Assembly (NCBI RefSeq): GCF_030125375.1
Contig: NZ_JASJUU010000007.1
Span: forward strand, 63,416-127,415
Reading direction: 5' to 3'
DNA length: 64,000 nucleotides
From: Pseudoalteromonas umbrosa
GTDB lineage: Bacteria > Pseudomonadota > Gammaproteobacteria > Enterobacterales > Alteromonadaceae
Shown: one piece after another, positions 45,458 to 56,438 of the stretch
Position numbering within the stretch: position 1 is the stretch's first letter
Layout of the letters: each line of letters begins with the position of its first letter
Program-made: the position numbers and the translations under genes
Notes under the pieces: model-generated
What the model saw: only the letters and a program-made list of their open reading frames with translations
Database searches by the model: none
What the model was told of the DNA's origin: nothing

Positions 45458-47089
45458 GTGTTTTCGACCCTGACTTTACGACTAAAAATAATCTTTTTTG
45501 CAGCAGCAATTTTTATCGCCTTAATTACCGTTGCTGTACTTGGACTTCAATCACTTCGCCATGCAAGCGAAACAGATAACATAGCACGTATAAATCAATT
45601 GATGAAAAGTACAGTCAACATCGTTGAACAATTTGAAAGCTTTGTCAGGTCGGGGGATTTAACCGAGCAAGAAGCAAAAAGACTAGCAGCCCAAATATTA
45701 AGAGAAAATAAATATCACAATTCTGAGTATGTCTATGTGGTTGATGAACAACTTAACTTTGTTGCAGCACCACATGACCCTCAATTACATGGGACAAGCT
45801 TCAATGATTTTAAAGACGCCAGCGGTAACAGCATTGGTAGATTGGTAGAGCGTAAAGTGGGTAATAACACTAATCGAATCATTACATACCACTGGAATTC
45901 TGAACGAAATGGCGAAGTTGTAGATCTTACCTCTGTTGTACAGAAAACGTCTTTATTTGGTTGGTACGTTGGCACCGGGATCAGCTATAAAGAAGTAGAT
46001 GAAAGATATTGGGAAACAGCTAGCTGGCTACTTACCCTCTCATTGATCATTGCTATTGCGCTAACCTTTACCGTTGCACGTTATGGTTTATCTCTGTCTA
46101 ATAAGCTCGGCGCAGAGCTCAATGATGTGCTCGATATCGTAAGGCAGGTGTCTCACGGCAATTTAACTTCTCGTATTGACACTTCAAACGCCAAAGATTA
46201 CAGCATCATGGCTGCCATGCACTATATGCAAGATGGCTTAAAAGGGGTTGTTAGTGGATTAATGGTTGTCAGTGACAAACTGAAAGAACAAAGCTATGAC
46301 GGCGAAGCACGCTCTAATGATTTAGAAAACCTAACCTTGAGTCTTAGTGAAGAAACTCAAATGGTCGCTTCTGCAATCACCGAACTAACAGCATCTGCCC
46401 AAACTGTCGTTGAGCATGCTGAACAAGCCGCATTCTCAGTTCAGGAGGCCGAAAGCCAAGGGCAAAATGCCGATAGATTGACTTCTAATGCAAGTGAAGC
46501 AATTGCCCTCTTAGAACAGCAAATAGACAGTGCAGGAAACAATATTCAAGCACTTGATGAAGAAGTTAACAATATTGCAAACGTATTGAGTGTAATACAA
46601 AGCATTGCAGAGCAAACTAACTTGCTTGCTTTAAACGCCGCTATTGAAGCTGCTCGAGCAGGAGAGCAAGGTCGAGGTTTTGCTGTGGTTGCAGATGAAG
46701 TACGCCAACTGGCACAAAGAACTCAGTCTAGTACCGAAGAAATTCATACCATGATTGGTAATTTACAATCAGCAACACAAGAAGCCAAGTCATCCGTTGC
46801 GCTGAGCATCGCCACGAGTGAAAAGACCGTGACGATGTCATCTGAAGCAAGCGAAGCATTACGTAGTGTCGCCACTTCATTAAGTGCCATTTCTCAAATG
46901 AGTGACCAGATTGCATTAGCAGCCAAAGAGCAATTGACTGCAGGAGAAGATACCGCTAAAAGAGTCGTCACTATCTCTGACACAGCATCCCAAACAGCTA
47001 ATGTCTCGCAACAAGCACATCATGCAACAGACAGTATTAAGGTGCAAGCAGCGCAATTAGAAAGCGAAATGGCAAAATTTAAGCTGTAA
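45458..47089 (+). CDS. Methyl-accepting chemotaxis protein with Cache-type sensor
   Basis: A 543-residue chemoreceptor. Transmembrane helix 1 is [21 protein letters not shown] single-Cache periplasmic domain follows ([30 protein letters not shown] and [14 protein letters not shown]). Transmembrane helix 2 ([22 protein letters not shown]), a HAMP-like linker and the signalling domain with the hairpin tip [34 protein letters not shown] (46606-46707 region) complete it. No C-terminal CheR-docking pentapeptide is seen (ends EMAKFKL). GTG at 45458 is chosen because AAGG is 8 nt upstream; GTG at 45449 overlaps that site. The ligand is unknown; sCache domains often bind small organic acids. Confidence 0.92.
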   Translation: MFSTLTLRLKIIFFAAAIFIALITVAVLGLQSLRHASETDNIARINQLMKSTVNIVEQFESFVRSGDLTEQEAKRLAAQILRENKYHNSEYVYVVDEQLNFVAAPHDPQLHGTSFNDFKDASGNSIGRLVERKVGNNTNRIITYHWNSERNGEVVDLTSVVQKTSLFGWYVGTGISYKEVDERYWETASWLLTLSLIIAIALTFTVARYGLSLSNKLGAELNDVLDIVRQVSHGNLTSRIDTSNAKDYSIMAAMHYMQDGLKGVVSGLMVVSDKLKEQSYDGEARSNDLENLTLSLSEETQMVASAITELTASAQTVVEHAEQAAFSVQEAESQGQNADRLTSNASEAIALLEQQIDSAGNNIQALDEEVNNIANVLSVIQSIAEQTNLLALNAAIEAARAGEQGRGFAVVADEVRQLAQRTQSSTEEIHTMIGNLQSATQEAKSSVALSIATSEKTVTMSSEASEALRSVATSLSAISQMSDQIALAAKEQLTAGEDTAKRVVTISDTASQTANVSQQAHHATDSIKVQAAQLESEMAKFKL

Positions 47090-47435
47090 TATCACAAGAT
47101 TATCATTAATCAATTATACAAAATAGAATAGGTACATTTAGCCTTTTCTATTTTGGGTAATTTTTTACACAAACTGGCCTGAATTTAGCATCTTATTTTT
47201 TTGTAAAAAAATGTTTAACTCCAAATTATTTGGTGTTAAATTCAATGAGTCCCCCACGTAAAATCGAACATTAAGTTTGAATCAAAAGTTTGAATATAGT
47301 TCTTTTTTACTAACTCTGGGGATGCTTCTTCTGGTAAAGCAGTAAGGCTTGCGTTGTGCCTATTGCCATTGGAAACTAAAGAATGTCTTACATTCATTTA
47401 GCTGACTAGACGATAATGAAATAAGGATAATCACT
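47090..47435. other. Intergenic region with a 27-bp near-palindrome
   Basis: About 350 bases without a credible gene between the chemoreceptor and a small ORF. It holds a near-perfect palindrome at 47214-47240: TTTAACTCCAAAT, one base, ATTTGGTGTTAAA (one mismatch in 13). It could be an operator or a weak hairpin. Otherwise AT-rich and featureless. Confidence 0.5.
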
Positions 47436-47591
47436 ATGAAGATGATTGCTAACAAACAATGCCGTTTAATTGTGGGCGGCTCTGGTTTATTAGGTCCAGC
47501 GGACCCTTTTTCAGAAGGGCGAAAAATCCGACAAGTGATGCTTGTTATAGATTCAAACCATCGGGCTGCATCGCCCAATAAAAACTCTTAA
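47436..47591 (+). CDS. Small ORF, 51 residues, with Gly-Gly motif
   Basis: A short ORF beginning MKMIANKQCRLIVGGSGLLG and ending in a polar tail (SNHRAASPNKNS). The ribosome site AAGGAT lies 8 nt before the ATG, which is the main argument that it is real. Residues 14-15 are Gly-Gly after the hydrophobic LIV, a layout recalling double-glycine leader peptides, although the stretch before it is short and not acidic. No peptidase-ABC transporter is nearby. A membrane protein gene starts 24 nt later. Function is unknown; a peptide precursor or small regulator are possibilities. An antisense frame over the same bases has no support. Confidence 0.45.
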   Translation: MKMIANKQCRLIVGGSGLLGPADPFSEGRKIRQVMLVIDSNHRAASPNKNS

Positions 47592-47615
47592 CTAGTTTTA
47601 AAATAAGCATTATAT

Positions 47616-48230
47616 ATGGCAAAACAATTTGCATTCAAAGATCTACTACTACCTTATGTTGTAATGGTAGTAGTGATCTTTATTATTCAAGACGCGACCT
47701 ATTTCTTTTTTCTGGCTTATATATCGATAATCTCTTTGGTGTTTTTAATTGGCCACCGGCTAAGGGACGTCAACATATGTTCGATCTCGTTTATTGCGAT
47801 GATCCCTGTGTTATTTGAAAACATTATTTTTACAACAGGGTTAATTAGCTTGGTATCAACGCCCGGCGATAGGTTAATTCAAAATAGCCTCATTTATGGT
47901 GTGCATTTATTTAAAGAGCTCATTATTTTAGTACCATTAACATATCGAGTTGAAATTTCGAAACGCCTATTTCCTAAACACAAAATAAGATATACCTTTG
48001 CTGATAGTATTTTACCTTGGCTATGTTTAATCAGTGCCGCAATTAGCTTTTTCGCATTAATAGAAAACTATATACGCAATGGTAAAGGCTACGATATGAC
48101 TTTCTTTTACTATGCATTCGATGTAACTGGTTACTTAAACTACTCAATATTTTGTGGTGTTTTAGTTGTACTTACGTTCTTAACCTATAAAGAAGCCTAT
48201 GATTTTAAGGTGCCTTCTATCAGGCGGTGA
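47616..48230 (+). CDS. Hypothetical multi-pass membrane protein
   Basis: A 204-residue integral membrane protein with about six hydrophobic segments (for example LLLPYVVMVVVIFII, FFFLAYISIISLVFLIG, FIAMIPVLFENIIFTTGLI, LFKELIILVPLTY, ILPWLCLISAAISFFALI, IFCGVLVVLTFLTY). Polar positions are few and I see no family signature. It begins 24 nt after a 51-residue ORF, with which it may be cotranscribed. It ends 6 nt before the convergent solute-binding protein gene. Its ribosome site is weak. Function is unknown. Confidence 0.65.
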   Translation: MAKQFAFKDLLLPYVVMVVVIFIIQDATYFFFLAYISIISLVFLIGHRLRDVNICSISFIAMIPVLFENIIFTTGLISLVSTPGDRLIQNSLIYGVHLFKELIILVPLTYRVEISKRLFPKHKIRYTFADSILPWLCLISAAISFFALIENYIRNGKGYDMTFFYYAFDVTGYLNYSIFCGVLVVLTFLTYKEAYDFKVPSIRR

Positions 48231-48236
48231 TCCATT

Positions 48237-49028
48237 TTAGTGAAAAGGGTTTGTTAAGGGCAGCATATGACTATTGGTAAGCATATTCAAATCAAAGTAA
48301 CGTTGTAATAATGCTTCGTACGATCCATTGCTTTTAAGCTTAGCCAACCCCTTTTCGAGCTGCTGTGCGAGCTCTGCCTTATCTTTATTCACAAAAAAGT
48401 AAAAGCGTGCGGGGTAAGATAAGTAGTAATCAGGCACGATCATGAGCGCAGGGTTATTTTGACTCAATAATTCAGATTGTGCTTCAACAATGGAACGCGG
48501 AAAATAGTCGGCTTTCTTATCTAACACCATATCAAACATAGCTTGATAGTTAACTATAGGCTTTACGTTCAAACCATTGCTTGAAAGAATCTTAGTATCC
48601 GGCCAATCATGTCCTTGTACTGCTGTAAACCGGCTCAGCTGCTCTAGCTCTGTAATGCGTTTAAAACGCTCATAATGCGATTTATGGATAACAAGAACTC
48701 GCTTACCGATAAGGCCATCAAATAGAGGAAATTTGACTGCGATTGCAAGCTTCTCTCTTGCCGGACTGGTCATGCTCCAATGTAAATCAACTTGACCTTT
48801 GTTTAGTGCCATCAGAGTACGCTGTTGATGGGGGTGAACTTTAACATGCTCTATATTTACATCGTATTTTGCGGCCTGCAAAGCCTGCTGCAACAACTCA
48901 TATAAAAATAAGTCTCGATCATAAAGTGGACGCTGCTCTTTGGCGACGTAAATCGTTTCCTTCACATTATTTGCAGCACTGGTAAACGCCAAAAATAGTA
49001 AGCAAGTGCCTATAAACTGTCTGATCAT
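48237..49028 (-). CDS. Periplasmic solute-binding protein, family 3-like
   Basis: A 263-residue exported protein with a signal peptide (MIRQFIGTCLLFLAFTSAA) and the two-lobe pattern of family 3 binding proteins: a first block YDRDLFLYELLQQALQAAKYDVNIE, GQVDLHWSMTSPAREK, and a C-terminal block AELAQQLEKGLAKLKSNGSYEALLQRYF. No ABC permease or ATPase lies beside it, so it may act as a stand-alone sensor or redox partner, or serve a distant transporter. Alternatively it belongs to the orphan group common in Alteromonadales and Vibrio. ATG at 49028 fits the GGGG ribosome site better than the two starts just upstream. Confidence 0.78.
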   Translation of the reverse strand: MIRQFIGTCLLFLAFTSAANNVKETIYVAKEQRPLYDRDLFLYELLQQALQAAKYDVNIEHVKVHPHQQRTLMALNKGQVDLHWSMTSPAREKLAIAVKFPLFDGLIGKRVLVIHKSHYERFKRITELEQLSRFTAVQGHDWPDTKILSSNGLNVKPIVNYQAMFDMVLDKKADYFPRSIVEAQSELLSQNNPALMIVPDYYLSYPARFYFFVNKDKAELAQQLEKGLAKLKSNGSYEALLQRYFDLNMLTNSHMLPLTNPFH

Positions 49029-49236
49029 CATGTTCCCCAAACTTATTAAGTTACTCGGTAACTACGACGGTATAAATTAATATATATAAACTTAGTAAGA
49101 ATTTCCCTTCGCCTTAAGTATATATATTTCATAAAATATCGTCATGAAGCAATAAGTTTGTTCATAAAAACCAAATTCACCGTACCATTGCAATGACTAT
49201 CCATATAACTATTAAAAATGGTACTGCTAAGTTGGT

Positions 49237-51051
49237 TTAAAGGTGATTGACTGCCGTTTCCAGTCTCACCATAGGTGCACTAGGCTTTCTGCGGTTACAT
49301 ACAAACAGATAACTATTACGATAACGTTTTGCTTCTTTTTTGGCATCTGTAGCTAAAGCAGCTACCTGATGGCTATTTTTGCAAGATTCAACGTCTGGGC
49401 TTACTAACCCAATGGATAATGTTAGTAACGGCACAAATTGTTTCTGCCCTTCTCGATTGGTAGCCCAATAGCCACCAGCAGCAACATGTTCAGGCGTAAA
49501 CAAAGCTTTAGAGCGCGCTTCAAATTGCTCAATTATTTGGTGGCAAAGCGATTCTGCATCAGCTTGATCAAACACTACCATAAAGTCATCCCCACCAATG
49601 TGTCCGACAAAGCACTGACTGTGCTGGCAAACTTGTAAAGTAACGTCAGCTAATAATTTAATAACACTATCCCCACTGGCGTAACCATACAGGTCGTTGA
49701 ATTGTTTAAAATGATTTAAATCAATATAAGCCAGTGAAAAGACATGCTTAGCACGAAGACGCTGCTCAATGGCTTCATTTATGGCAACATTTCCAGGTAA
49801 CATAGTGAGTGGGTTTGCATGCTGTGCATGACGAATTTTGTCTTCCGTTATATGCTTTAAAATATCCCTAAGTGGAGCTAGGCCTATATACTGGCCTTCT
49901 TTGGTGATAACAATGTGTCGTCTAATATCAAATTCATTTTCAGTAATCAGCTGACTGACAAAATCCAGCTGCTGCTGCTCATCAACTATCAGAGGCTGTT
50001 TGTCCATTAATTTAATCACAGGCTTCTTATCAAATAGTGCGTGACCATAAGGTGCAGCAAATACCTCTGTAAGCTGATCTCTGTGTAATAGCCCTACAGG
50101 CTGCCGCGCATCATTGAGCACAGCGAGACTTGTCAGGCCTTTATTCTGTTCAAAACGACGATGGGCATCTATGCACTGCGTACTCATATGAATGGCAGGC
50201 ACATCGTGAGCAAGCCAACCAATAGCCATGGATTGCTCAAATTGACTTGCTGCAGGTTCTGATTGAATCTGCGCATTGAGAACATCACGGGGGTCAATCG
50301 CTAAATCGTTAGACTCCGCACTAGGTCTTGCTAATAAAAACCCTTGTGCATTCACTATCCCCATTTTTTTGAGCAGTTTTAATTCTTCATCACGCTCTAT
50401 ACCTTCAGCAATAACTGCAGTATTCGTTGCTTTAGCAAGTTCAATGATAGATTTAAGAAACTCTCTTTTCACGATGCTTTGATCGCAGTAGTCGATAAAA
50501 TAACGATCTACTTTTACAAAATCAGGGCAGAGTTCTGACCATTGCTTTAATCCTGAATAACCAGCTCCTAAATCATCGATGGCAATTTGAAAGCCCAATT
50601 GACGATAATGAGAGATGGTTTTAAGCAACAAAAATCCGTCATCTACTTTATCTTGCTCTGTCACCTCGATCACCACACGACTGCAGTTTAAACCAGCCTC
50701 TTCAATTAGATGCAAAGTCTCCCCTTTAGGGTGATGAGGGTCTAATAAAGCTTTGGGGCTCACGTTTAAAAATAGCTTTCCAGGCAAGTTCAAAGCAGCA
50801 AACTGCGCGATGGCTTTTTTACGACAAAGCAGCTCAAGTTCAGATAGTCGGTCATATTTACTGGCCGCCGCAAACATCTTATCAGGTTGCGCTAACTCAT
50901 TGTTTAAACTGCCACGGCTCAATGCTTCAAAGCCTAGTATCTGCTCTTTTGCAATATCAAAAATGGGTTGAAACATTGGATATACAGCTTCATTTCGCAA
51001 AATGTCATCCAATATGACGTTTAAAGGGTCCACTGAAACAACCAAACTCAA
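49237..51051 (-). CDS. EAL-CBS-GGDEF signalling protein
   Basis: A 604-residue soluble protein with reversed order: an N-terminal EAL domain (FQPIFDIAKEQILGFEALSRG, then IAIDDLGAGYSGL), a central CBS pair (about 270-400), and a C-terminal GGDEF domain whose motif reads GGDDF (486-490). EAL-type Glu and the DDLGAGYS loop are kept, so cyclic-di-GMP hydrolysis is possible. The GGDDF substitution is conservative and may or may not keep cyclase activity. The start is uncertain: TTG at 51051 is used because the EAL fold needs the residues before the first ATG (50979); no ribosome site is clear. Confidence 0.87.
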   Translation of the reverse strand: MSLVVSVDPLNVILDDILRNEAVYPMFQPIFDIAKEQILGFEALSRGSLNNELAQPDKMFAAASKYDRLSELELLCRKKAIAQFAALNLPGKLFLNVSPKALLDPHHPKGETLHLIEEAGLNCSRVVIEVTEQDKVDDGFLLLKTISHYRQLGFQIAIDDLGAGYSGLKQWSELCPDFVKVDRYFIDYCDQSIVKREFLKSIIELAKATNTAVIAEGIERDEELKLLKKMGIVNAQGFLLARPSAESNDLAIDPRDVLNAQIQSEPAASQFEQSMAIGWLAHDVPAIHMSTQCIDAHRRFEQNKGLTSLAVLNDARQPVGLLHRDQLTEVFAAPYGHALFDKKPVIKLMDKQPLIVDEQQQLDFVSQLITENEFDIRRHIVITKEGQYIGLAPLRDILKHITEDKIRHAQHANPLTMLPGNVAINEAIEQRLRAKHVFSLAYIDLNHFKQFNDLYGYASGDSVIKLLADVTLQVCQHSQCFVGHIGGDDFMVVFDQADAESLCHQIIEQFEARSKALFTPEHVAAGGYWATNREGQKQFVPLLTLSIGLVSPDVESCKNSHQVAALATDAKKEAKRYRNSYLFVCNRRKPSAPMVRLETAVNHL

Positions 51052-51174
51052 TTCAAGTGTTTAATAATCGAGCAAAATATCAAAGATTTATGACAGTTAG
51101 ATTGCAATCCAATGGAATTTACCAATATTGGGGATAAATATGAAGAGAGTAAGTAGACCGACAATAAGAAGAGT

Positions 51175-51199
51175 GAGATGAAAACAGCGTTTTCATCTC
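51175..51199 (-). terminator. Hairpin after the Fur-box lipoprotein gene
   Basis: GAGATGAAAAC and GTTTTCATCTC form an 11-bp perfect stem with a 3-nt loop, 9 nt after the lipoprotein stop. The T content after it is modest. Confidence 0.65.
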
Positions 51200-51207
51200 T
51201 TATGAGA

Positions 51208-51738
51208 TTATTTTAAAGCCATCTCAACTTGACCAAAGTGCGCAATAACTTCAACAATTTCAAGTTCTGCATCTTCATAATGCGTTTTCTCGGTAAAACC
51301 AAGTTTAGCAATCGCCTGTACTGTTGCAGGGTGCACTAATAAGTCTTTCGCATGATAACACACAGGATCGCTGTACTCAGGTAATTTACCATCTTCATGG
51401 TAACCAGATTCAATCTCTTCTAGAGGCAGCGTAGGAATAATATCAGCAGCTTTATCAAGTGCATCTAGGTAATCTTTACACTGAGGATACTTAGTCACGA
51501 AATCAGCTAATAAATCGCGCGAGGTAGCAACTAAATTTGCAGATTCCTGTTCAAGATCTATCGCTGATTTGTGCTCTCTGATGTTTGCTAGCAGTGAAGT
51601 TGCCTGAGTTTTATATTGGCCTAGTGCATTGTCGCTTGCAGGTGCTTGTGCTTCAGTCTTGGCCGCTTGTGTGCTTGGTTGTTCTGAACATGCAAATAGC
51701 GCTAAAGCTGCGCATGCAATTCCTAGCTGTTTATACAT
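51208..51738 (-). CDS. Lipoprotein of unknown function behind a Fur box
   Basis: A 176-residue predicted lipoprotein: signal MYKQLGIACAALALFAC with the acylated Cys17, and Ser at +2. A Gln/Ala-rich linker follows, then a mostly helical domain (LLANIREHKSAIDLEQESANLVATSRDLLADF). A later segment has two Cys (KYPQCKDYLDAL and SDPVCYHAKDLLVHP). I do not recognise a family with certainty. GAGGAT precedes the ATG at 51738; a longer frame to 51777 would run into the Fur box. The strong Fur box implies induction in iron limitation, so a role in iron handling is inferred. Confidence 0.75.
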   Translation of the reverse strand: MYKQLGIACAALALFACSEQPSTQAAKTEAQAPASDNALGQYKTQATSLLANIREHKSAIDLEQESANLVATSRDLLADFVTKYPQCKDYLDALDKAADIIPTLPLEEIESGYHEDGKLPEYSDPVCYHAKDLLVHPATVQAIAKLGFTEKTHYEDAELEIVEVIAHFGQVEMALK

Positions 51739-51759
51739 ATAATCCTCAAATTCATTATT

Positions 51760-51778
51760 ATTGATAACAATTCTCATT
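51760..51778. promoter_or_regulatory. Candidate Fur box
   Basis: On the minus strand AATGAGAATTGTTATCAAT, which fits the Fur consensus AATGATAATNATTATCATT closely. It lies 21 nt upstream of the lipoprotein start, where it would cover the promoter. Confidence 0.7.
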
Positions 51779-51806
51779 ATACAGTCTTGTCATCATTTTG
51801 AAACAG

Positions 51807-51833
51807 AAAAGGCCACAATAAATGTGGCCTTCT
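51807..51833 (-). terminator. secF terminator
   Basis: AAGGCCACA and TGTGGCCTT, a 9-bp stem with a 5-nt loop and T-rich end on the minus strand, about 70 nt after secF. It separates the sec operon from the lipoprotein gene. Confidence 0.78.
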
Positions 51834-51900
51834 TGATTCAGATCGAAAATTGAATTTTACCCTAACAGTCAGCTAACAAGCGTAACCGCCTAGGTATTTT

Positions 51901-52842
51901 TTAAGGCATTGCGTCTAAATCAGCACCTTCTTTTTCAACTTCAACTGGGATCAGATCTTCTTTGCTCACACCCATTGCAACCGCAACAGAGCTCGCAACA
52001 TAAACTGATGAGTAAGTACCAATGAATACACCAAATAACAACGCCGTCGCGAAGCCGTGAATTGTTTGGCCACCCCATACAAACAGAGCGATCAAAACAA
52101 GTATGGTTGTAATAGAGGTAACAAGTGTACGGTTCATCGTTTGCGTGAGTGAAATATTGATGATTTCAAGGGTGTCATCAATACGCACTTTACGGAAGTT
52201 TTCACGGATCCTATCAGATACAACAATGGTATCATTCAGTGAGTAACCTATTACCGCTAAGATTGCCGCTAAAATCGTTAAGTCAAACTCAAGTCCAAGT
52301 AGCGAGAACAAGCCCATTGTTAAGATCACATCGTGAAAAAGTGCCGCAACCGCGCCTACAGCAAAGCGCCATTCAAATCGAAATGCCACATACACCAAGA
52401 TACATAAAAGTGCCGTCAGCATCGCAAGGCCACCTTGCTCTTTTAAGTCTTCACCAACACTTGGGCCAACAAACTCAATTCGACGCATTTCAACACTGCT
52501 ATCTGCCAGCTTCAGTGCATCGATAAGTTGGTTACCAATGGTTTCTGCTTTAACATCTTCACGAGGGGCGATACGAACCAATACCTCTTGGCTAGAGCCA
52601 AATAAGGTCACAGCCGCATCTGCAAAGCCATTTTCAGCCAACACTTTACGGATTTTGGGTAAATCGGCCGGTTGTGAGAAGCCCACTTCAACCGCTGTAC
52701 CGCCAGTAAAGTCCAAACCAAAGTTTAGACCTTTCACCATAAATGACGCGATAGAAGCCAAAATCAAAACCGCTGAAAATGCCATCGACAATTTTCTTGC
52801 CGACATAAAGCGAATTGTGCTCGATAATTTTAATAATTGCAT
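51901..52842 (-). CDS. secF: Protein translocase subunit SecF
   Basis: A 313-residue inner-membrane protein that works with SecD to pull exported proteins through SecYEG using the proton gradient. It has six transmembrane helices. The family motifs GLNFGLDFTGGTAVEVGF (P1 head), GPSVGEDLKEQGGLAM and AAILAVIGYSLNDTIVVSDRIREN are present. GGAG lies 5 nt before the ATG. It follows secD by 8 nt. Confidence 0.97.
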   Translation of the reverse strand: MQLLKLSSTIRFMSARKLSMAFSAVLILASIASFMVKGLNFGLDFTGGTAVEVGFSQPADLPKIRKVLAENGFADAAVTLFGSSQEVLVRIAPREDVKAETIGNQLIDALKLADSSVEMRRIEFVGPSVGEDLKEQGGLAMLTALLCILVYVAFRFEWRFAVGAVAALFHDVILTMGLFSLLGLEFDLTILAAILAVIGYSLNDTIVVSDRIRENFRKVRIDDTLEIINISLTQTMNRTLVTSITTILVLIALFVWGGQTIHGFATALLFGVFIGTYSSVYVASSVAVAMGVSKEDLIPVEVEKEGADLDAMP

Positions 52843-52850
52843 GCTCGCTC

Positions 52851-54710
52851 CTATATCGACAGTTTCGTGATGCGTTTACCGCCGATGAAGGCATTGATCA
52901 CGGCACGAGTACCAATGATCGCTGTAAACATTGACGTCAAAATACCAATCGCAAGCGTCACTGCGAAACCAGCAATCGGGCCTGTCCCCACTGAGAACAA
53001 GATAACCGCTGCAATTAACGTGGTAATATTGGCATCAAAAATCGTGCTAAATGCGCTGTCATAGCCATAGTGAACAGCCTGCTGTGGACTTCTGCCATCT
53101 GCTAGCTCTTCACGAATACGTTCGAAGATTAGTACGTTCGCATCAACTGCCATACCGACGGTTAATACGATACCCGCAATACCAGGTAAGGTTAGGGTTG
53201 CACCACTGATCATAGACATCACACCGACGATCATTACCAAGTTAGCCGCAAGTGCTAAGTTAGCAACGATACCGAAGCCTTTGTAATACATCAGCATGAA
53301 GCCAAGCACAAACGCAAAGCCTAATACCACAGCTGTCATACCCGCCTCAATGTTCTCTTGCCCTAAGCTTGGTCCAACAGTACGCTCTTCTACGATTTGA
53401 ATTGGCGCAACCAATGCACCCGCTCTGAGTAGTAAGCTCAAATTGTGGGCTTCAGCTGGATTATCAATACCAGTAATACGGAATGAGTTGTTTAAACGAG
53501 ATTGAATCGTCGCCACGTTAATGACTTCTTCCACCTTAATAGGCGGCAGTGCTTTACCATTCTCGTCTTTTTTGCCAGAAGGTTTATACTCGATAAATAC
53601 CGTGGCCATGCTCTTACCAACCGCGCGTTTGGTAAAGGCACTCATCTTCGCGCCACCTTTGCTATCAAGGTTAATACTTACCTGAGGACGTTGATATTCA
53701 TCCATACCTGATTGTGCACCGGTAATGTGAACACCTTCAAGGATCACACGCTTTTTCAATACAACAGGGTAACCATCTTTGTGATACAGCACTTCACTGC
53801 CAGCCGGAACTCGACCCTGTGCAGCAGTACGCGTATCAGCTCTGTCATCGACTTCACGGAACTCTAGTGTCGCTGTTGCGCCTAAAATTTCTTTAGCTCG
53901 CGCCGTATCTTGTACACCCGGTAATTGCACTATGATACGCTCAGAACCCTGTCTTTGTACATTTGGCTCAGCAACACCTAACTGGTTAATACGGTTACGA
54001 ATAATGGTTTCATTTTGCTTGATAGCATAGTCGCGTAATTCACGAACTTTCAAATCACTTAAACTAGAGAAAAACGCCAGTTCGTTACTGCTGTCGTTAA
54101 CAAAAACGTTGCCAGGGTAGCGCTTTTTCAAAAAGCGTTCAGCGGCCTTTTTGTCTTCAACAGAGCGCATAACAACTTGAACGCGGTCGCTATTTGCAAC
54201 TTCGCGGATAGTACGATAACGAAGTTTTTCACCGCGCAAATCGCTCTTATAATCTTGCTCCATCTGCTCGAGCGCTTTGCCTAATGCCGTTGCCATGTCT
54301 ACTTCCATTGTGAAGTGAACACCACCACTCAGATCCAGACCTAACTTCATTGGATTTGCTCCAATGCTCTTAAGCCAATCTGGTTGTGCTGGAGACATGT
54401 TAATAGCTGAAATGTAGTCTTCGCTCAGTGCGCCACGCAGGATATCCTGTGCTTTAAGCTGATCTTCTACATTCTTGAAGCGAATGAGAACTTGCCCTTC
54501 TTCTAGGACAGCAGATTTGATAGGTAGATTATTGTCTTGAAGTGTTTTATTTGCTTGATCAAGTACGCTTAAATCGGCGCTGGCCCCTTTCTTACCTGAA
54601 ATCTGTATGGCCGGATCTCGACCATACATATTGGGGGTGGCATAAAGAATGCCAACGGCCAAAACAGCGAGCACAAGCAAGTATTTCCACATTGGATACT
54701 TGTTTAGCAC
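52851..54710 (-). CDS. secD: Protein translocase subunit SecD
   Basis: A 619-residue inner-membrane component of the Sec accessory complex. It has an N-terminal helix ([20 protein letters not shown]), a large periplasmic domain with [15 protein letters not shown], and a C-terminal RND-type membrane part with [27 protein letters not shown]. The length matches E. coli SecD (615). The start is GTG at 54710 with AGGG 8 nt upstream; no ATG lies near it. Confidence 0.97.
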   Translation of the reverse strand: MLNKYPMWKYLLVLAVLAVGILYATPNMYGRDPAIQISGKKGASADLSVLDQANKTLQDNNLPIKSAVLEEGQVLIRFKNVEDQLKAQDILRGALSEDYISAINMSPAQPDWLKSIGANPMKLGLDLSGGVHFTMEVDMATALGKALEQMEQDYKSDLRGEKLRYRTIREVANSDRVQVVMRSVEDKKAAERFLKKRYPGNVFVNDSSNELAFFSSLSDLKVRELRDYAIKQNETIIRNRINQLGVAEPNVQRQGSERIIVQLPGVQDTARAKEILGATATLEFREVDDRADTRTAAQGRVPAGSEVLYHKDGYPVVLKKRVILEGVHITGAQSGMDEYQRPQVSINLDSKGGAKMSAFTKRAVGKSMATVFIEYKPSGKKDENGKALPPIKVEEVINVATIQSRLNNSFRITGIDNPAEAHNLSLLLRAGALVAPIQIVEERTVGPSLGQENIEAGMTAVVLGFAFVLGFMLMYYKGFGIVANLALAANLVMIVGVMSMISGATLTLPGIAGIVLTVGMAVDANVLIFERIREELADGRSPQQAVHYGYDSAFSTIFDANITTLIAAVILFSVGTGPIAGFAVTLAIGILTSMFTAIIGTRAVINAFIGGKRITKLSI

Positions 54711-54731
54711 TGGATTATCCCTTTGTTATTG

Positions 54732-55070
54732 TTATAGCGACTTCATTGTACCCTTAGGTAAAACGGCTGCCACTGCTGACTTCTGTACGGTTACTTCAAC
54801 TTGGTCATTCAGGGCAATTACCACGAAATCTTTGTCTTCTGCAACCTTCGAAACTTTACCAACTAGGCCACCTGACGTTAAGACTTCATCGCCTTTACCA
54901 AGTGCACCCATTAGATCTTTGTGCTCTTTAACACGTTTAGCCTGCGGACGGTAAATTAAGAAATAAAATACCAAACCGAAAATAGCCAACATGATAAGCA
55001 TTTCCATACCACCACCAGCTGGCGCGGCTGCCGCTGTGCTTGCGTGGGCGCTAGAAATAAATAAGCTCAT
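54732..55070 (-). CDS. yajC: Sec translocase accessory protein YajC
   Basis: A 112-residue single-pass inner-membrane protein that associates with SecDF. It has one membrane helix (MEMLIMLAIFGLVFYFLIYRPQAKRVKEH) and a cytoplasmic beta domain with LGKGDEVLTSGGLVGKVSKV. Length and motif order match the family. It lies between tgt (32 nt) and secD (21 nt) in the operon. Confidence 0.96.
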   Translation of the reverse strand: MSLFISSAHASTAAAAPAGGGMEMLIMLAIFGLVFYFLIYRPQAKRVKEHKDLMGALGKGDEVLTSGGLVGKVSKVAEDKDFVVIALNDQVEVTVQKSAVAAVLPKGTMKSL

Positions 55071-55102
55071 TGCTCTTCCTCATTTAATTTTTATATAAAA
55101 CT

Positions 55103-56371
<1,269 letters not shown>

Positions 56372-56401
56372 TCACAAATCAAAAAGCGTTGGTGTAAATA
56401 T

Positions 56402-56427
56402 AAAAAAACCGGCACTTGGCCGGTTTA
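56402..56427 (-). terminator. Terminator between queA and tgt
   Basis: On the minus strand AAACCGGC and GCCGGTTT around a 5-nt loop, followed by a run of seven or more T, just after the queA stop. Confidence 0.88.
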
Positions 56428-56438
56428 TAAATTCTATA

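Noticed and set aside
47360-47578. Minus-strand 72-residue frame opposite the mini-ORF
   Set aside because: No ribosome site; the plus-strand ORF at 47436 has a good one, and the hydrophobic run is an AT-rich artefact.
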